From assembly GCA_947168065.1 (NCBI GenBank), contig CAMVKH010000004.1, positions 62,001 to 126,000 on the forward strand: DNA of 64,000 nucleotides, given 5' to 3'. Positions 41,940 to 50,219 of this stretch are shown here, piece by piece. Position numbers and translations under genes: made by a program. The notes beneath the pieces are model-generated. The model saw only the letters and a list, made by a program, of their open reading frames with translations. It was not told the origin of the DNA and did not search any database. Source of the DNA: an uncultured Bacteroidales bacterium. GTDB taxonomy: Bacteria > Bacteroidota > Bacteroidia > Bacteroidales > UBA932. Positions within the stretch are counted from its first letter, which is position 1, and every line of letters begins with the position of its first letter.

Positions 41940-43937
41940 CTAATTCCCATCTTTTACCTCCAGGATTTTGGTCAGCACCTCCTTGCTTCCGTCGGAATAA
42001 GTGATGGTGGCCGAGATTTTATAGGATCCCGCCTTTTCAAAGCGGAACGCTTCGCCCGCGGACGGCTGGCTGTCGATGCTCCACGACACGGACGCGCGGT
42101 CGTCGTTCATGTTGAGCAGGAAAAGGCGGAACAACTCACCTGTATGCCAGACGCGGTCCAGTCCACCGATCAGCGGATAGTCGCTCAAACGGTCGAGTGC
42201 GCGGAATTCGATGCGCTGCGTCCGGCCCTTGACATTCCAGCGGGTGTAATAGATTTCACAGAAATACGATTCACCCGGGACCAGGTCTTCGAACACATAG
42301 CTGGTCTGGCTGCCGGTATTCACCGTCTGGCTGGAAACCCCGTTGAGAATACCCCAGCGAAGTTCCCATTGGCCGGAAGAAGACTTGTCGCTCTGCCATT
42401 CCAGCAATGCGGAGATCTGGGCAGGGACGATCGACCAGCCCGTCACCACCGGAAGGTCCCAGCTGTCGTCGTTGACCACGTTGCACCGGATACCGTCGGC
42501 TTCACGGGTAATGCCGGACAGGCCCAGGCCGATACCCTTCCCATTCCAGCCCGTCAGCGGGAAGTTGCTGGCTGAATGGATATCCCTGACATTGCGATAG
42601 CCCGGATAGAAGGCGTCCTTCACATCGAGGGCTTTGCCGGCATCGGAGCCGACAAAGACCGCACAGGGATGCGCGGCGCAGCCGTTGACCGCATTGGCCG
42701 ACCATCGCAGTCTCGCGTTCATCGAGCCGGCCATGTTGGTACTCTTGTCGATATGGTAGACCACCAGGCCTGTTCCGCCGATATAGGCGTCCCAGCGGTA
42801 ACCGTCACGGAATTCAAGCCAGAAATCCTCACCCGGAATACCGGAAGGCAACACGTACGCCTTCGATGCCTCCTGAACGGGCGGCACGACCAGTTCCTGC
42901 GGACGGCGGACCGTTTCCATCTGGGTCAGGCCGATCTGATGACGCTCGAACACGGTCAGGTACGGCGGTGTCCGGCCCTCGTTGTTGTAGTTGCCGTGGT
43001 CCATGATCGAAAGCGAACCGAAAAGGCCGTCGGAAGGGCCTTCCGTCAAACCATTGACATCATAGAGATCCTGGAGACCGAGGAAATGGCAGTATTCGTG
43101 GCAGATGGTGCCGATACCGGCGAAATGATAGCCGGAAGGGCCTGTGTATTCGGAATAGAGCGAAAAGTTGGAGATCCGCATGCCGTCCAGATAGAAGCCC
43201 ATATCGGAAATGTTCCACGACTGGGGCCACAGGGTGTTGTCGCCGCCGCCTTCGGCCTCGTTGTGGCCGGCGAAAAAGAGGAAGACATTGTCCACCACAC
43301 CGTCTCTGTCGAAGTCGTAGCGGGTGAAATCGACGCCGGCTGCATCGGCCGCTTCACAGGCGTGGACCACCAGTTGACGGATGTTCTTGTCTGTGACGCC
43401 GTCGAGGTTGGCACCATAGAAGGACAGCGTGCCCGGTACGGTCACTACGTCACAGACCTCGAACGAGAAATTGCCGTATCCGTCAAGATTGTCTCTGAAC
43501 CAGTCGAGGACGCTGCCCGTGGCGCCGTTCTCGGCGTAATACTGCTGGTTGAAGAGGTTATAGATGGTGCTGCGCGGAGTCGGGATGGTGAACTTCCGGT
43601 CGCTGAACTGGACGGGGATAACGAGCGTCCGGACGGAGACGGGCGCCTTCGTGGCAAGGAACATCGACAAGGTGCCGCCCTCGGGATTAAGGTGCTTGAT
43701 CGTCGTCCCTACCGCGGGAAGGGAATCCGTCACGTGCCAGAAACCGCGGGCGTCCTGGAACACGGGGCGACCGTCGAGGGTCGTCTTCCAGGAACGGTTC
43801 TCATCGCCGTGGATCCGGATGGTCAGCGTGGTGCCGTCAGGCTGGGTGACCGTGACCGGATACGGGTAGGCCTTCACTGCAAGAAGTTGCAGCGAGAAGG
43901 CCGTCAGGGCCAGCAGGAGCAGGGCAATCCGTTTCAT
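41940..43937 (-). CDS. M6 family metalloprotease (immune inhibitor A-like)
   Basis: 665 residues: signal peptide (MKRIALLLLALTAFSLQLLAVKA), an N-terminal M6 propeptide-like region, then the zinc site HEYCHFLGLQDLYD (HExxH, about residue 285) with the downstream MDHGNYNN Met-turn. The C-terminal part is beta-rich: one Ig/fibronectin-like segment and an end that resembles a PKD domain (SYKISATITYSDGSKEVLTKILEV). Likely a secreted protease acting outside the cell. The leader holds a 10-bp periodic repeat (see findings). Confidence 0.92.
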   Translation of the reverse strand: MKRIALLLLALTAFSLQLLAVKAYPYPVTVTQPDGTTLTIRIHGDENRSWKTTLDGRPVFQDARGFWHVTDSLPAVGTTIKHLNPEGGTLSMFLATKAPVSVRTLVIPVQFSDRKFTIPTPRSTIYNLFNQQYYAENGATGSVLDWFRDNLDGYGNFSFEVCDVVTVPGTLSFYGANLDGVTDKNIRQLVVHACEAADAAGVDFTRYDFDRDGVVDNVFLFFAGHNEAEGGGDNTLWPQSWNISDMGFYLDGMRISNFSLYSEYTGPSGYHFAGIGTICHEYCHFLGLQDLYDVNGLTEGPSDGLFGSLSIMDHGNYNNEGRTPPYLTVFERHQIGLTQMETVRRPQELVVPPVQEASKAYVLPSGIPGEDFWLEFRDGYRWDAYIGGTGLVVYHIDKSTNMAGSMNARLRWSANAVNGCAAHPCAVFVGSDAGKALDVKDAFYPGYRNVRDIHSASNFPLTGWNGKGIGLGLSGITREADGIRCNVVNDDSWDLPVVTGWSIVPAQISALLEWQSDKSSSGQWELRWGILNGVSSQTVNTGSQTSYVFEDLVPGESYFCEIYYTRWNVKGRTQRIEFRALDRLSDYPLIGGLDRVWHTGELFRLFLLNMNDDRASVSWSIDSQPSAGEAFRFEKAGSYKISATITYSDGSKEVLTKILEVKDGN

Positions 43938-43949
43938 TCCGTCGGCAAA

Positions 43950-43996
43950 CGTTTCGACGCGTTTTTACACGTTTATAAACGTTTCTATGTGTTTAT
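43950..43996. repeat. 10-bp phased CGTTT repeats upstream of the M6 protease
   Basis: CGTTT begins at 43950, 43960, 43970 and 43980, and a degenerate TGTTT at 43990: five units exactly one helical turn apart. The perfect palindrome ACGTTTATAAACGT (43969-43982) lies inside. Confidence 0.6.
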
Positions 43997-44054
43997 ACCT
44001 AATTTCAAACTACATAATTACAAAAAAATTTCGACTTCACCAAAAACTGTTTCG

Positions 44055-44062
44055 TAACTTTG
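44055..44062 (+). promoter_or_regulatory. -7 box of the GT2-LAB_N-GT39 operon
   Basis: TAACTTTG, 41 nt before the GT2 ATG; TTTCG about 22 nt upstream may be a weak -33 box. Confidence 0.5.
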
Positions 44063-44103
44063 CACGGTTTTCGCAACAAAAGGCCTGCCAGAACCCCAAT
44101 TGC

Positions 44104-44838
44104 ATGAACCCTACGGCTTCCTTCCAGTTTACCATCATCGTCCCGGTCTACAACGAACGGGAAGGCCTTCTCCGGCTGGAAAACAGCCTTGCCGCTTATC
44201 TGGAAAAAGCCCTGGTCCGGCCCGCCTGCGTCCTGCTGGTGGACGATGGTTCGACCGATGGCGGGAGCGCCCTGATCGAGGAGATCTGCGCCCGCCACGC
44301 CGATTTCTTCTTCCTGCGCTTCGCCCGCAACTGCGGATTGAGCGCCGCGCTGAAAGCAGGGTTCGAGGCCTGTGAATCTCCTTACGCCGGCTATATCGAC
44401 GCCGACCTGCAGACCGATCCGGAAGACTTCAATCTGCTGCTTCCTTACGCAGCCGGATTTCCCCTGGTCATGGGCATCCGCGCCGAGCGCAAAGACAGCT
44501 TCGGAAAGCGTCTGATCTCCAGGATCGCCAACGCATCGCGGCGCCGCATCGTCCACGACACGGCGGCCGACACCGGCTGCCCGCTGAAAGTCCTGCAGAC
44601 AGCTTATGCCCGGCAGCTCCCCAGCCTCAGCGGCATGCACCGCTTCCTTCCGGCCCTGATCGCCATGCAGGGCGGTTCCTATAAGCAAGTGCCGGTGCGG
44701 CACTATCCCCGCCAGGCCGGAAAGAGCAAATTCGGTCTTTCCAACCGCTTCTGGGGACCGATCCGCGACGCTTTCGGCTACCGCTGGTACCAGCGCCGCC
44801 TGTTCCGCTATACCATTGAGCGCAGCAACCTGGACTGA
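44104..44838 (+). CDS. Dolichol-phosphate mannosyltransferase-like GT2 glycosyltransferase
   Basis: 244 residues from ATG 44104. GT-A motifs: IIVPVYNEREGLLRLENSL, LLVDDGSTDGG, FARNCGLSAALKAGF and the DXD-containing YIDADLQTDPEDF, followed by TGCPLKVL. It is of the ArnC/DPM type, transferring a sugar to a polyprenyl phosphate at the cytoplasmic face. No C-terminal TM pair is evident. First gene of a three-gene coupled operon; the donor sugar is unknown. Confidence 0.9.
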   Translation: MNPTASFQFTIIVPVYNEREGLLRLENSLAAYLEKALVRPACVLLVDDGSTDGGSALIEEICARHADFFFLRFARNCGLSAALKAGFEACESPYAGYIDADLQTDPEDFNLLLPYAAGFPLVMGIRAERKDSFGKRLISRIANASRRRIVHDTAADTGCPLKVLQTAYARQLPSLSGMHRFLPALIAMQGGSYKQVPVRHYPRQAGKSKFGLSNRFWGPIRDAFGYRWYQRRLFRYTIERSNLD

Positions 44839-45476
44839 TGGACAATCTCTGGATCTTCGCACTCGGACTTCTGGCGCAGGGACTCTTCTCTGCCCGGATG
44901 CTCGTGCAATGGATCCTTTCAGAGAAAGCGCACAAAGTGGTCAATCCCACCTTGTTCTGGATCCTGAGCCTGGCCGCCTCGCTCCTATTCCTCTACTACG
45001 GCTGGCTTCGCAACGATTTCGCACTGATGCTCGGCCAGGTGATCGGCTATTATGTCTACATCTGGAACCTCGGGAAGAAAGGCGTATGGGGCCGCATCGA
45101 CAAGCCGCTGCGCATCGCTGTCCTGACTGTGCTGGTTTTGATTCCGCTTGCCGCTCTCAGCAGAATGGCCGGTAACTGGCCGGCCGTCTCCGAGGCACTC
45201 TTCCACAACGACGCGATTCCGCGCTGGCTGCTCGTCCTCGGGACGGCCGGCCAGGTCGTCTTCTCGCTGCGCTTCCTCTATCAGGCGCTGTACTCCGCCC
45301 GCCGGGGCGAATCGCTCCTGCCGGCCGGCTTCTGGACCATCAGCCTCATCGGGGCTGTCCTGATCCTGACCTACGGCATCCTGCGTCACGACCCTGTGGT
45401 GATCCTGGCCCAGTCCTGCGGACTGGTCACCTACATCCGCAACCTGATGTTATGGAAACAAGGCACGCGCGCATAA
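44838..45476 (+). CDS. Lipid A biosynthesis N-terminal (LAB_N) domain membrane protein
   Basis: 212 residues, about 6 TM helices, built from two LAB_N repeats: FALGLLAQGLFSARMLVQWILSEKAHKVVNPTLFWILSLAASLLFLYYGWLRNDFALMLGQ and, in the second half, GTAGQVVFSLRFLYQALYSARRGESLLPAGFWTISLIGAVLILTYGILRHDPVVILAQ. This domain occurs in some LpxB proteins and beside ArnC/ArnT-like enzymes. It probably supports flipping or transfer of the polyprenyl-linked sugar. It overlaps GT2 by 1 nt (TGATG) and GT39 by 25 nt. Confidence 0.9.
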   Translation: MDNLWIFALGLLAQGLFSARMLVQWILSEKAHKVVNPTLFWILSLAASLLFLYYGWLRNDFALMLGQVIGYYVYIWNLGKKGVWGRIDKPLRIAVLTVLVLIPLAALSRMAGNWPAVSEALFHNDAIPRWLLVLGTAGQVVFSLRFLYQALYSARRGESLLPAGFWTISLIGAVLILTYGILRHDPVVILAQSCGLVTYIRNLMLWKQGTRA

Positions 45477-46591
45477 TCCGGCTGCTGTCCGACCAGCGGG
45501 TACGGCTGGGACTCTATCTGCTGCTCCTGCTCCCGCTCCTGCTGCGGCGCGACATCACGCCCGAAAACGAACTCAAATACCTGCAGATCGCGGACGAAGC
45601 ACTTCGCGACGGGCATTTCTGGTGCCTGTTTCTCGATGGTGCGGCCTATGCCGACAAACCGCCGCTCTACCTCTGGATCGTAATGGGACTGCGGCGTTTG
45701 CTGGGCTTCCACTGCATTCCGCTGCTGGAACTGTTCTCGCTGTTGCCGGCTTTCGGCATCCTGGTCGTCTTCGACCGCTGGTGCGGCGTTTCGATGCAAT
45801 TGCGCTGGCGGGTCGCGGCGGAAGCCGCCCTGCTGACCACCGCCTATTTCCTGGGCGGGGCCGTCGTGCTCCGGATGGACATGCTGATGGTTTTCTTCAT
45901 CACAGTGGCGATGCGTCTTTTCTGGAAGATCGACCAGGGGGACAACCGGCCCGCGCTGCGATGGGCTTTTGCCTTTTCCGTGTTCATGGCCATCTTTTCA
46001 AAGGGACCGGTAGGCTTCCTCTTCCCGCTAGCCGGCATTTTCGTCTGGCTTGGACGTGAAAAACGTCTGCGTGACTTCGGCAGGGCGTGGGGCTGGCGTA
46101 CCTGGCTCGTCCTGGTCGTGCTCTGCGGCATCTGGTGGGGCGGCGCCTGGCTGGAAGGCGGCGGGGCCTATCTCGACAACCTGCTTATCCACCAGACAGT
46201 TGACCGGGCCGTGAACGCGTTCCACCACAACCGGCCCTGGTACTACTACCTCTATACCATCTGGTACGCAATGGGACCGTGGGCCTTGCTTACAATTCCC
46301 GTATCGACCTGGGGAGCGATCAAAAAGGTAGGAATGGAACCGCTGGTGCGTTTTTTCCTGACCATCTCGGCGACCTTCTTCCTCATGCTGTCGGTCTTCA
46401 GTTCCAAACTTCAGATCTACCTGCTTCCGCTTTTCGGCTTCGTGAATTATGCGGCCTTCCTGATCCTGCAGGCAGCCGACACGCCGCAGCGGCGCTGGCC
46501 GGGAATCCTACGCAAGGTAGTGTACGGCGTGGCGGCGGCGATGCTCCTGCTCTGCGTGGCGGCAGGGTTCTTTTTCCCCGACATTTTTTGA
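45452..46591 (+). CDS. GT39/ArnT-like membrane glycosyltransferase
   Basis: 379 residues, about 8-10 TM helices. The ArnT/PMT-type loop PENELKYLQIADEALRDGHFWCLFLDGAAYADKPPLYLWIVMG near the N-terminus carries the acidic residue and the KPPL motif of this superfamily. It would move the sugar from the polyprenyl carrier to an acceptor, such as lipid A or protein, on the periplasmic side. With GT2 and LAB_N it makes a complete charge-flip-transfer set. It is shorter than E. coli ArnT (550), lacking the C-terminal periplasmic domain. Confidence 0.85.
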   Translation: METRHARIIRLLSDQRVRLGLYLLLLLPLLLRRDITPENELKYLQIADEALRDGHFWCLFLDGAAYADKPPLYLWIVMGLRRLLGFHCIPLLELFSLLPAFGILVVFDRWCGVSMQLRWRVAAEAALLTTAYFLGGAVVLRMDMLMVFFITVAMRLFWKIDQGDNRPALRWAFAFSVFMAIFSKGPVGFLFPLAGIFVWLGREKRLRDFGRAWGWRTWLVLVVLCGIWWGGAWLEGGGAYLDNLLIHQTVDRAVNAFHHNRPWYYYLYTIWYAMGPWALLTIPVSTWGAIKKVGMEPLVRFFLTISATFFLMLSVFSSKLQIYLLPLFGFVNYAAFLILQAADTPQRRWPGILRKVVYGVAAAMLLLCVAAGFFFPDIF

Positions 46592-46623
46592 TTTTTTTCT
46601 GGCCAACGAGGGGTACAAATTGT

Positions 46624-46631
46624 TATTTTTG
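46624..46631 (+). promoter_or_regulatory. -7 box of alr
   Basis: TATTTTTG, 24 nt before the alr ATG at 46655. Confidence 0.5.
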
Positions 46632-46654
46632 TACGATAAATAGCATTGGATACA

Positions 46655-47764
46655 ATGGCACAGAATCCCCCGCTCGCGCGACTTGAACTCAGCCGCAGCG
46701 GTATCAAAAACAACTTCCAGCATTTCCGTTCCCTTCTCAAACCGGAGACCCGGATCCTGATCCTGGTCAAAGCCAACGGCTACGGCCACGGCGCCGTCCC
46801 TTTCGCCCGCGAGATGGAGCAACTGGGCGCCGCCTACCTCGGCGTCGCTCTCCCCGGAGAAGGCGTGGAACTCCGCAAGGCAGGCATCGACCTGCCCATC
46901 CTCGTACTCACGACGGGCACCGACGACTACCCGGAGATGATCCGCTACGGGCTCGAGCCCGGTATCCCCGACCTGTTCGCCCTGACGCGCCTCAGGGAAG
47001 AACTCCGCAAGGCAGGACGAAGAGACTATCCTGTCCACATCAACATCGACACCGGCATGCACCGGCTGGGCTTCATGGAACGGGAAATCCCCGGCCTGAT
47101 CGACTTCATGGCCGAAAGCCCTGAAATCCATATCGAAGGCCTCTATACCCACCTGGCCGCCTCCGACGAGAAGCAGCACGACGAATTCACCCTCGGACAG
47201 ATCGCCCTCTACGAGAAGCTCAGCACGCAGATCATGGCGCACCTGCCCTACAAGCCGCTCCGCCACGTGCTCAATTCCGCCGGCATCGAGCGCTTCACGC
47301 AGTATCAGTACGATATGGTCCGGCTGGGCATCGGCATCTACGGCATCAGCGCCGTTTCCGATCCGGGTCTCAAACCCGCTGCCTTCTACCGCTGCCCGAT
47401 CCTCCAGATCAAGGACCTCCTTCCGGAAGACGGAACCGTCGGCTACGGCCGCCACGGCAAGCTCGGCCCCGGCGTCACCCGTTCAGCCACCCTGTGCGTC
47501 GGCTATGCGGACGGCATCAACCGGCATCTGGGCTGCGGCAACGCCAGCTTCGAGGTCAACGGACACCTGGCGCCCACCCTCGGCAACATCTGCATGGACA
47601 TGTGCATGATCGACGTGACCGGCATCGACTGCAAGGAAGGGGACATGGTCACCATTTTCGGCGACAAGCCGACGGCCGGCGAACTGGCAAAGATCCTCGA
47701 CACGATTCCCTACGAGATCTTCACCTCCGTGCCCCGGCGGGTCAATCGCACGATTGTAGATTAA
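46655..47764 (+). CDS. alr: Alanine racemase
   Basis: Alr makes D-Ala for peptidoglycan with PLP. 369 residues from ATG 46655 (ATG 46646 is possible). PLP lysine in LILVKANGYGHGAV, GIDLPILVLT, INIDTGMHRLGF, GLYTHLAASDEK, the catalytic Tyr region GTVGYGRHGKL and GNICMDMCMIDVTG. It is separate from murF, unlike the MurF-Alr fusions frequent in Bacteroidota. The following membrane protein has its own promoter. Confidence 0.95.
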   Translation: MAQNPPLARLELSRSGIKNNFQHFRSLLKPETRILILVKANGYGHGAVPFAREMEQLGAAYLGVALPGEGVELRKAGIDLPILVLTTGTDDYPEMIRYGLEPGIPDLFALTRLREELRKAGRRDYPVHINIDTGMHRLGFMEREIPGLIDFMAESPEIHIEGLYTHLAASDEKQHDEFTLGQIALYEKLSTQIMAHLPYKPLRHVLNSAGIERFTQYQYDMVRLGIGIYGISAVSDPGLKPAAFYRCPILQIKDLLPEDGTVGYGRHGKLGPGVTRSATLCVGYADGINRHLGCGNASFEVNGHLAPTLGNICMDMCMIDVTGIDCKEGDMVTIFGDKPTAGELAKILDTIPYEIFTSVPRRVNRTIVD

Positions 47765-47801
47765 AATTTTAAAAATTTTATTGTATTTCGATATTTATTT
47801 A

Positions 47802-47809
47802 TATATTTG
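47802..47809 (+). promoter_or_regulatory. -7 box of the acidic-tail membrane protein gene
   Basis: TATATTTG in a very AT-rich gap, 35 nt before the ATG; a TTG 18 nt upstream may be its -33 partner. Confidence 0.5.
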
Positions 47810-47844
47810 CATAAAATTTTGAATCCACTAATACCTGAATCACT

Positions 47845-48585
47845 ATGGCAACTGAGAAACTCGACATCGTGAAGACCATCGGAGACGGCATCCGCTATGG
47901 CCTGAAGAACTTCTTCCCTCTCTTGCTGATGGTCATCCTCTACATCGTGACTGTCTGGATCCCCTACCTCAACGTCGGCACCACCATTGGTCTTTATAAA
48001 GCCGTCATCGGCATCGGACGCGGTGAAACCATCGATCCGACTTCGATCTTCGCCAAGGAGAATTTCCATAACCTGAGCGGGCTCTTCCTGCTGCTGGGTC
48101 TGCTCTACATCGGCACGGTCGTCGCCATGATGTTCATGCTCATTCCGGGCATCGTGATGGGCATCGCCTGGGGCTTCGCCATCTATTTCTTCCTCGACAA
48201 GAAGGTCTCCCCGCTCAAGTCACTCCAGCTGAGCTATGACACCACCTATGGCAACAAGTGGCGCATCTTCTTCGTGGAATTCCTCACCGCACTCGCCATC
48301 GGCCTCGTCTGCGGCCTCCTGGGAGCCATCCCGAAAGCCGGTACCGTCCTGGCCATCCTGGGTGCCTTCCTCTGCAGCGCCATCGCCGTGGCCATCGAAG
48401 GTGTGATGTACGATTTCTTCTCCAAGAAAGCCGACGCCATCCTGGCTGAGAAACGCGAGCGCTTCGGCCACGGCCGCTGCTGCCACGGTGAAGAAGCAGC
48501 CGCTGAAGCTGCTGAAACCGCTGAAGCCGTCGAAACCGTCGAAATCGTCGAAGAAGCCATCGACGACGTCCAGACCGAAGCGTAA
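47845..48585 (+). CDS. Membrane protein with acidic C-terminal tail, unknown function
   Basis: 246 residues, about 5-6 TM helices (for example FFPLLLMVILYIVTVWIPYLNVGTTIGLY and GLFLLLGLLYIGTVVAMMFMLIPGIVMGIAWGFAIYFFLD), similar in layout to DUF975/glycerophosphoryl-type membrane domains without a clear match. The tail from about residue 215 is a run of Ala/Glu/Val (EEAAAEAAETAEAVETVEIVEEA), probably helical and cytoplasmic; CRCCHG-like Cys/His residues (GHGRCCHG) precede it. Own promoter and strong terminator: a single-gene unit. Confidence 0.75.
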   Translation: MATEKLDIVKTIGDGIRYGLKNFFPLLLMVILYIVTVWIPYLNVGTTIGLYKAVIGIGRGETIDPTSIFAKENFHNLSGLFLLLGLLYIGTVVAMMFMLIPGIVMGIAWGFAIYFFLDKKVSPLKSLQLSYDTTYGNKWRIFFVEFLTALAIGLVCGLLGAIPKAGTVLAILGAFLCSAIAVAIEGVMYDFFSKKADAILAEKRERFGHGRCCHGEEAAAEAAETAEAVETVEIVEEAIDDVQTEA

Positions 48586-48627
48586 GCCTGCCTGGAGGAC
48601 AACTATCTGATAAACAGCGATTAGCTT

Positions 48628-48665
48628 AAACCTGCCCCCGTTTCCATAACAGGGGCAGGTTTTTA
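48628..48665 (+). terminator. Terminator after the acidic-tail membrane protein gene
   Basis: AAACCTGCCCC/GGGGCAGGTTT, an 11-bp stem with a loop of about 14 nt, followed by TTTTT. Confidence 0.9.
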
Positions 48666-48689
48666 TTATCGCCAGACTATCACCGCTTT

Positions 48690-48815
48690 AGTCGCCAGAG
48701 CTCAAATACCCCCTCTCAAAAGCCGCCGGGAACTGGAAACGGGATTCCCGGTCCGGGAACTTGACGATCAGGTATTTGTCGTCAAGAGCCATGACTTGAC
48801 CGGGATTTACTTCAA
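48690..48815 (-). pseudogene. Possible C-terminal gene remnant
   Basis: On the minus strand a short frame reads NPGQVMALDDKYLIVKFPDRESRFQFPAAFERGYLSS before a stop. It resembles the end module (…VKF…KKFQFPxAFExGFL) found at the C-terminus of several nuclease- and helicase-like proteins. An in-frame stop lies just upstream, and the codons for PDRESRFQ include a degenerate CCCGGTCCGGG repeat unit. It is too short to be an active gene. Confidence 0.3.
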
Positions 48816-48830
48816 TCAATCATTTTCGGA

Positions 48831-48939
48831 GCTGGAGCCAAAGTGCCTGACATACAGCAAATAACGTAATCTTGCCCTCCTGCCCAACAGGAGGGCAAGA
48901 TTGCACAAAATGCTGTTAATCAGCAGAAAAGGCTCCAGC
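48831..48939. repeat. Nested palindrome upstream of RAYT 2
   Basis: Three concentric inverted repeats: GCTGGAGCC (48831-48839) with GGCTCCAGC (48931-48939); ACAGCA (48854) with TGCTGT (48911); and a perfect 15-bp inner stem AATCTTGCCCTCCTG with CAGGAGGGCAAGATT (48868-48902, 5-nt loop). It could fold as a long cruciform. It lies 99 nt upstream of the transposase ATG. Confidence 0.65.
48840..48850. repeat. Direct repeat AAAGTGCCTGA, left copy
   Basis: The same 11-mer appears at 50136-50146 beyond the other end of RAYT 2; the pair brackets the gene. Confidence 0.45.
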
Positions 48940-48982
48940 GAGAGAAAAGACAAGGCCCGCATCCTCTTTGGCAAAAAAATAA

Positions 48983-49015
48983 TTTGGAGAAGGCTATCAG
49001 CCGACAGTATATTTG
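48983..49015 (+). promoter_or_regulatory. Promoter of RAYT copy 2
   Basis: TTTG (48983-48986), 21 nt, TATATTTG (49008-49015), 22 nt before the ATG. A near-ideal Bacteroidota promoter, suggesting an expressed gene. Confidence 0.7.
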
Positions 49016-49037
49016 TAGAATAAAAATAAGTTGAGAT

Positions 49038-49967
49038 ATGAGGGGAAGGATTTCTTTCAGGCCGGGGGCCATTCAGCACATCTATCAAAACACAGTTGAC
49101 GGTGTCCTGATCTTTTATTCCCGTTGGGATGCCCTGGTCTTCTTTACGACATTATCTGTCGCTGCGCGGCGCTACGATATTCGTATCCTGGGCGTCTGCC
49201 TGATGGCCGACCACATCCACATACTGGCGGAGGCGCCCTGCAAGAAGATACTCGACAGTTTCGTCTGCCTCTATACAAGCTGGTTTGTCCGGCAATACAA
49301 CATGTGGTATGGCCTGACGGGGTCCCTGTTCAATCCCAGATACGGTCTGGCCTCGAAAGTGACGGACAAAGACATCCGCAGTGCCATCGCCTATCTGTAC
49401 AACAATCCTGTTGAACGGCAGCTTTGCAGACGGGCAGAGCAGGCGCATTGGAATTTCCTGGCTTATGCCGATAATCCCTACCCTTTTTCTCAACCCATCC
49501 GGCTGGACAAGGCGCGTGCGCCGATGCGCAGGGCAGTCGAAGAAGTCAGGGCTGCCCGCAAGGAAGACCGTCCCCTGAACCATGCCCAGCTGAAAAGGAT
49601 AACGGCCAAACTGAATCCGCTTGAACAGCAGCAACTTACAGATTTCATCATCACTTCCTACAATTGTGTGGATTATAAGGATCTGTTCTACCGCTTCGGT
49701 GATTACACATCCCTGATCACTGCCATCCATACAACGGCAGGCAGTGAATACGCAATAAGGGAAGATTTTGTCGGGCGATCCGACACGATCTACAGACAGA
49801 TAACGGAATTCCTGCTTCAATCGCACAGGATCGGCAGCATCGAGGAACTGCTCAGACTGCCTATGGAAGAACGACTCGGGATGGTCGCGCCCCTGAACCT
49901 CCGGACAGGAGCGTGGCGACGCCAGATTGAAAAGTATCTCCATCTCCCGCCGGGCAGACAAGGATGA
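49038..49967 (+). CDS. REP-associated tyrosine transposase (Y1/HUH family), copy 2
   Basis: 309 residues. HUH motif in CLMADHIHILAEA (about residues 54-66); the candidate catalytic Tyr is in AIAYLYNNPVERQLC (about residue 118), the usual position in this superfamily. After the roughly 150-residue Y1 domain there is a long C-terminal helical part (DKARAPMRRAVEEVRAARKE...) unlike that of copy 1, so the two RAYTs are distant paralogues, each with its own repeats. It is flanked by a nested palindrome upstream and inverted CAGCAACT/AGTTGCTG downstream. GC content is lower than the neighbours. Confidence 0.82.
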   Translation: MRGRISFRPGAIQHIYQNTVDGVLIFYSRWDALVFFTTLSVAARRYDIRILGVCLMADHIHILAEAPCKKILDSFVCLYTSWFVRQYNMWYGLTGSLFNPRYGLASKVTDKDIRSAIAYLYNNPVERQLCRRAEQAHWNFLAYADNPYPFSQPIRLDKARAPMRRAVEEVRAARKEDRPLNHAQLKRITAKLNPLEQQQLTDFIITSYNCVDYKDLFYRFGDYTSLITAIHTTAGSEYAIREDFVGRSDTIYRQITEFLLQSHRIGSIEELLRLPMEERLGMVAPLNLRTGAWRRQIEKYLHLPPGRQG

Positions 49968-50071
49968 GCCTGGCGCAAGCCATTGAGAAGATGGAGCTCA
50001 ATCTATTGAATTTCAGCATAGTATTCAACATAGCCCACCCTTTGCCACTGGGGGTTGATAACAGCAACTCG

Positions 50072-50159
50072 CTAACAGACAGTTGATTATCCTCCAGCTT
50101 CATGCTCGACGGTGCCATACATCACACTGACAGCAAAAGTGCCTGATTATTAGTTGCTG
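50072..50159. repeat. Palindromic region downstream of RAYT 2
   Basis: CAGCAACT (about 50073) and AGTTGCTG (about 50152) form an inverted pair; the 11-mer AAAGTGCCTGA (50136-50146) inside repeats the one at 48840. No gene is seen in the 49968-50219 gap. Confidence 0.45.
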
Positions 50160-50176
50160 AAATGCTGAATTAGTCT

Positions 50177-50184
50177 TAAATTTG
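50177..50184 (+). promoter_or_regulatory. -7 box of the RND-fakA-fakB-plsX operon
   Basis: TAAATTTG, 36 nt before the chosen ATG at 50220. Confidence 0.5.
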
Positions 50185-50219
50185 CGGGATTTTTGAACTT
50201 TCTTTACAAGGAAAAAAGA

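Noticed and set aside
49861-50118. 85-aa minus-strand ORF downstream of RAYT 2
   Set aside because: Most of its second half is antisense to the RAYT and the rest is low-complexity; no promoter or family.
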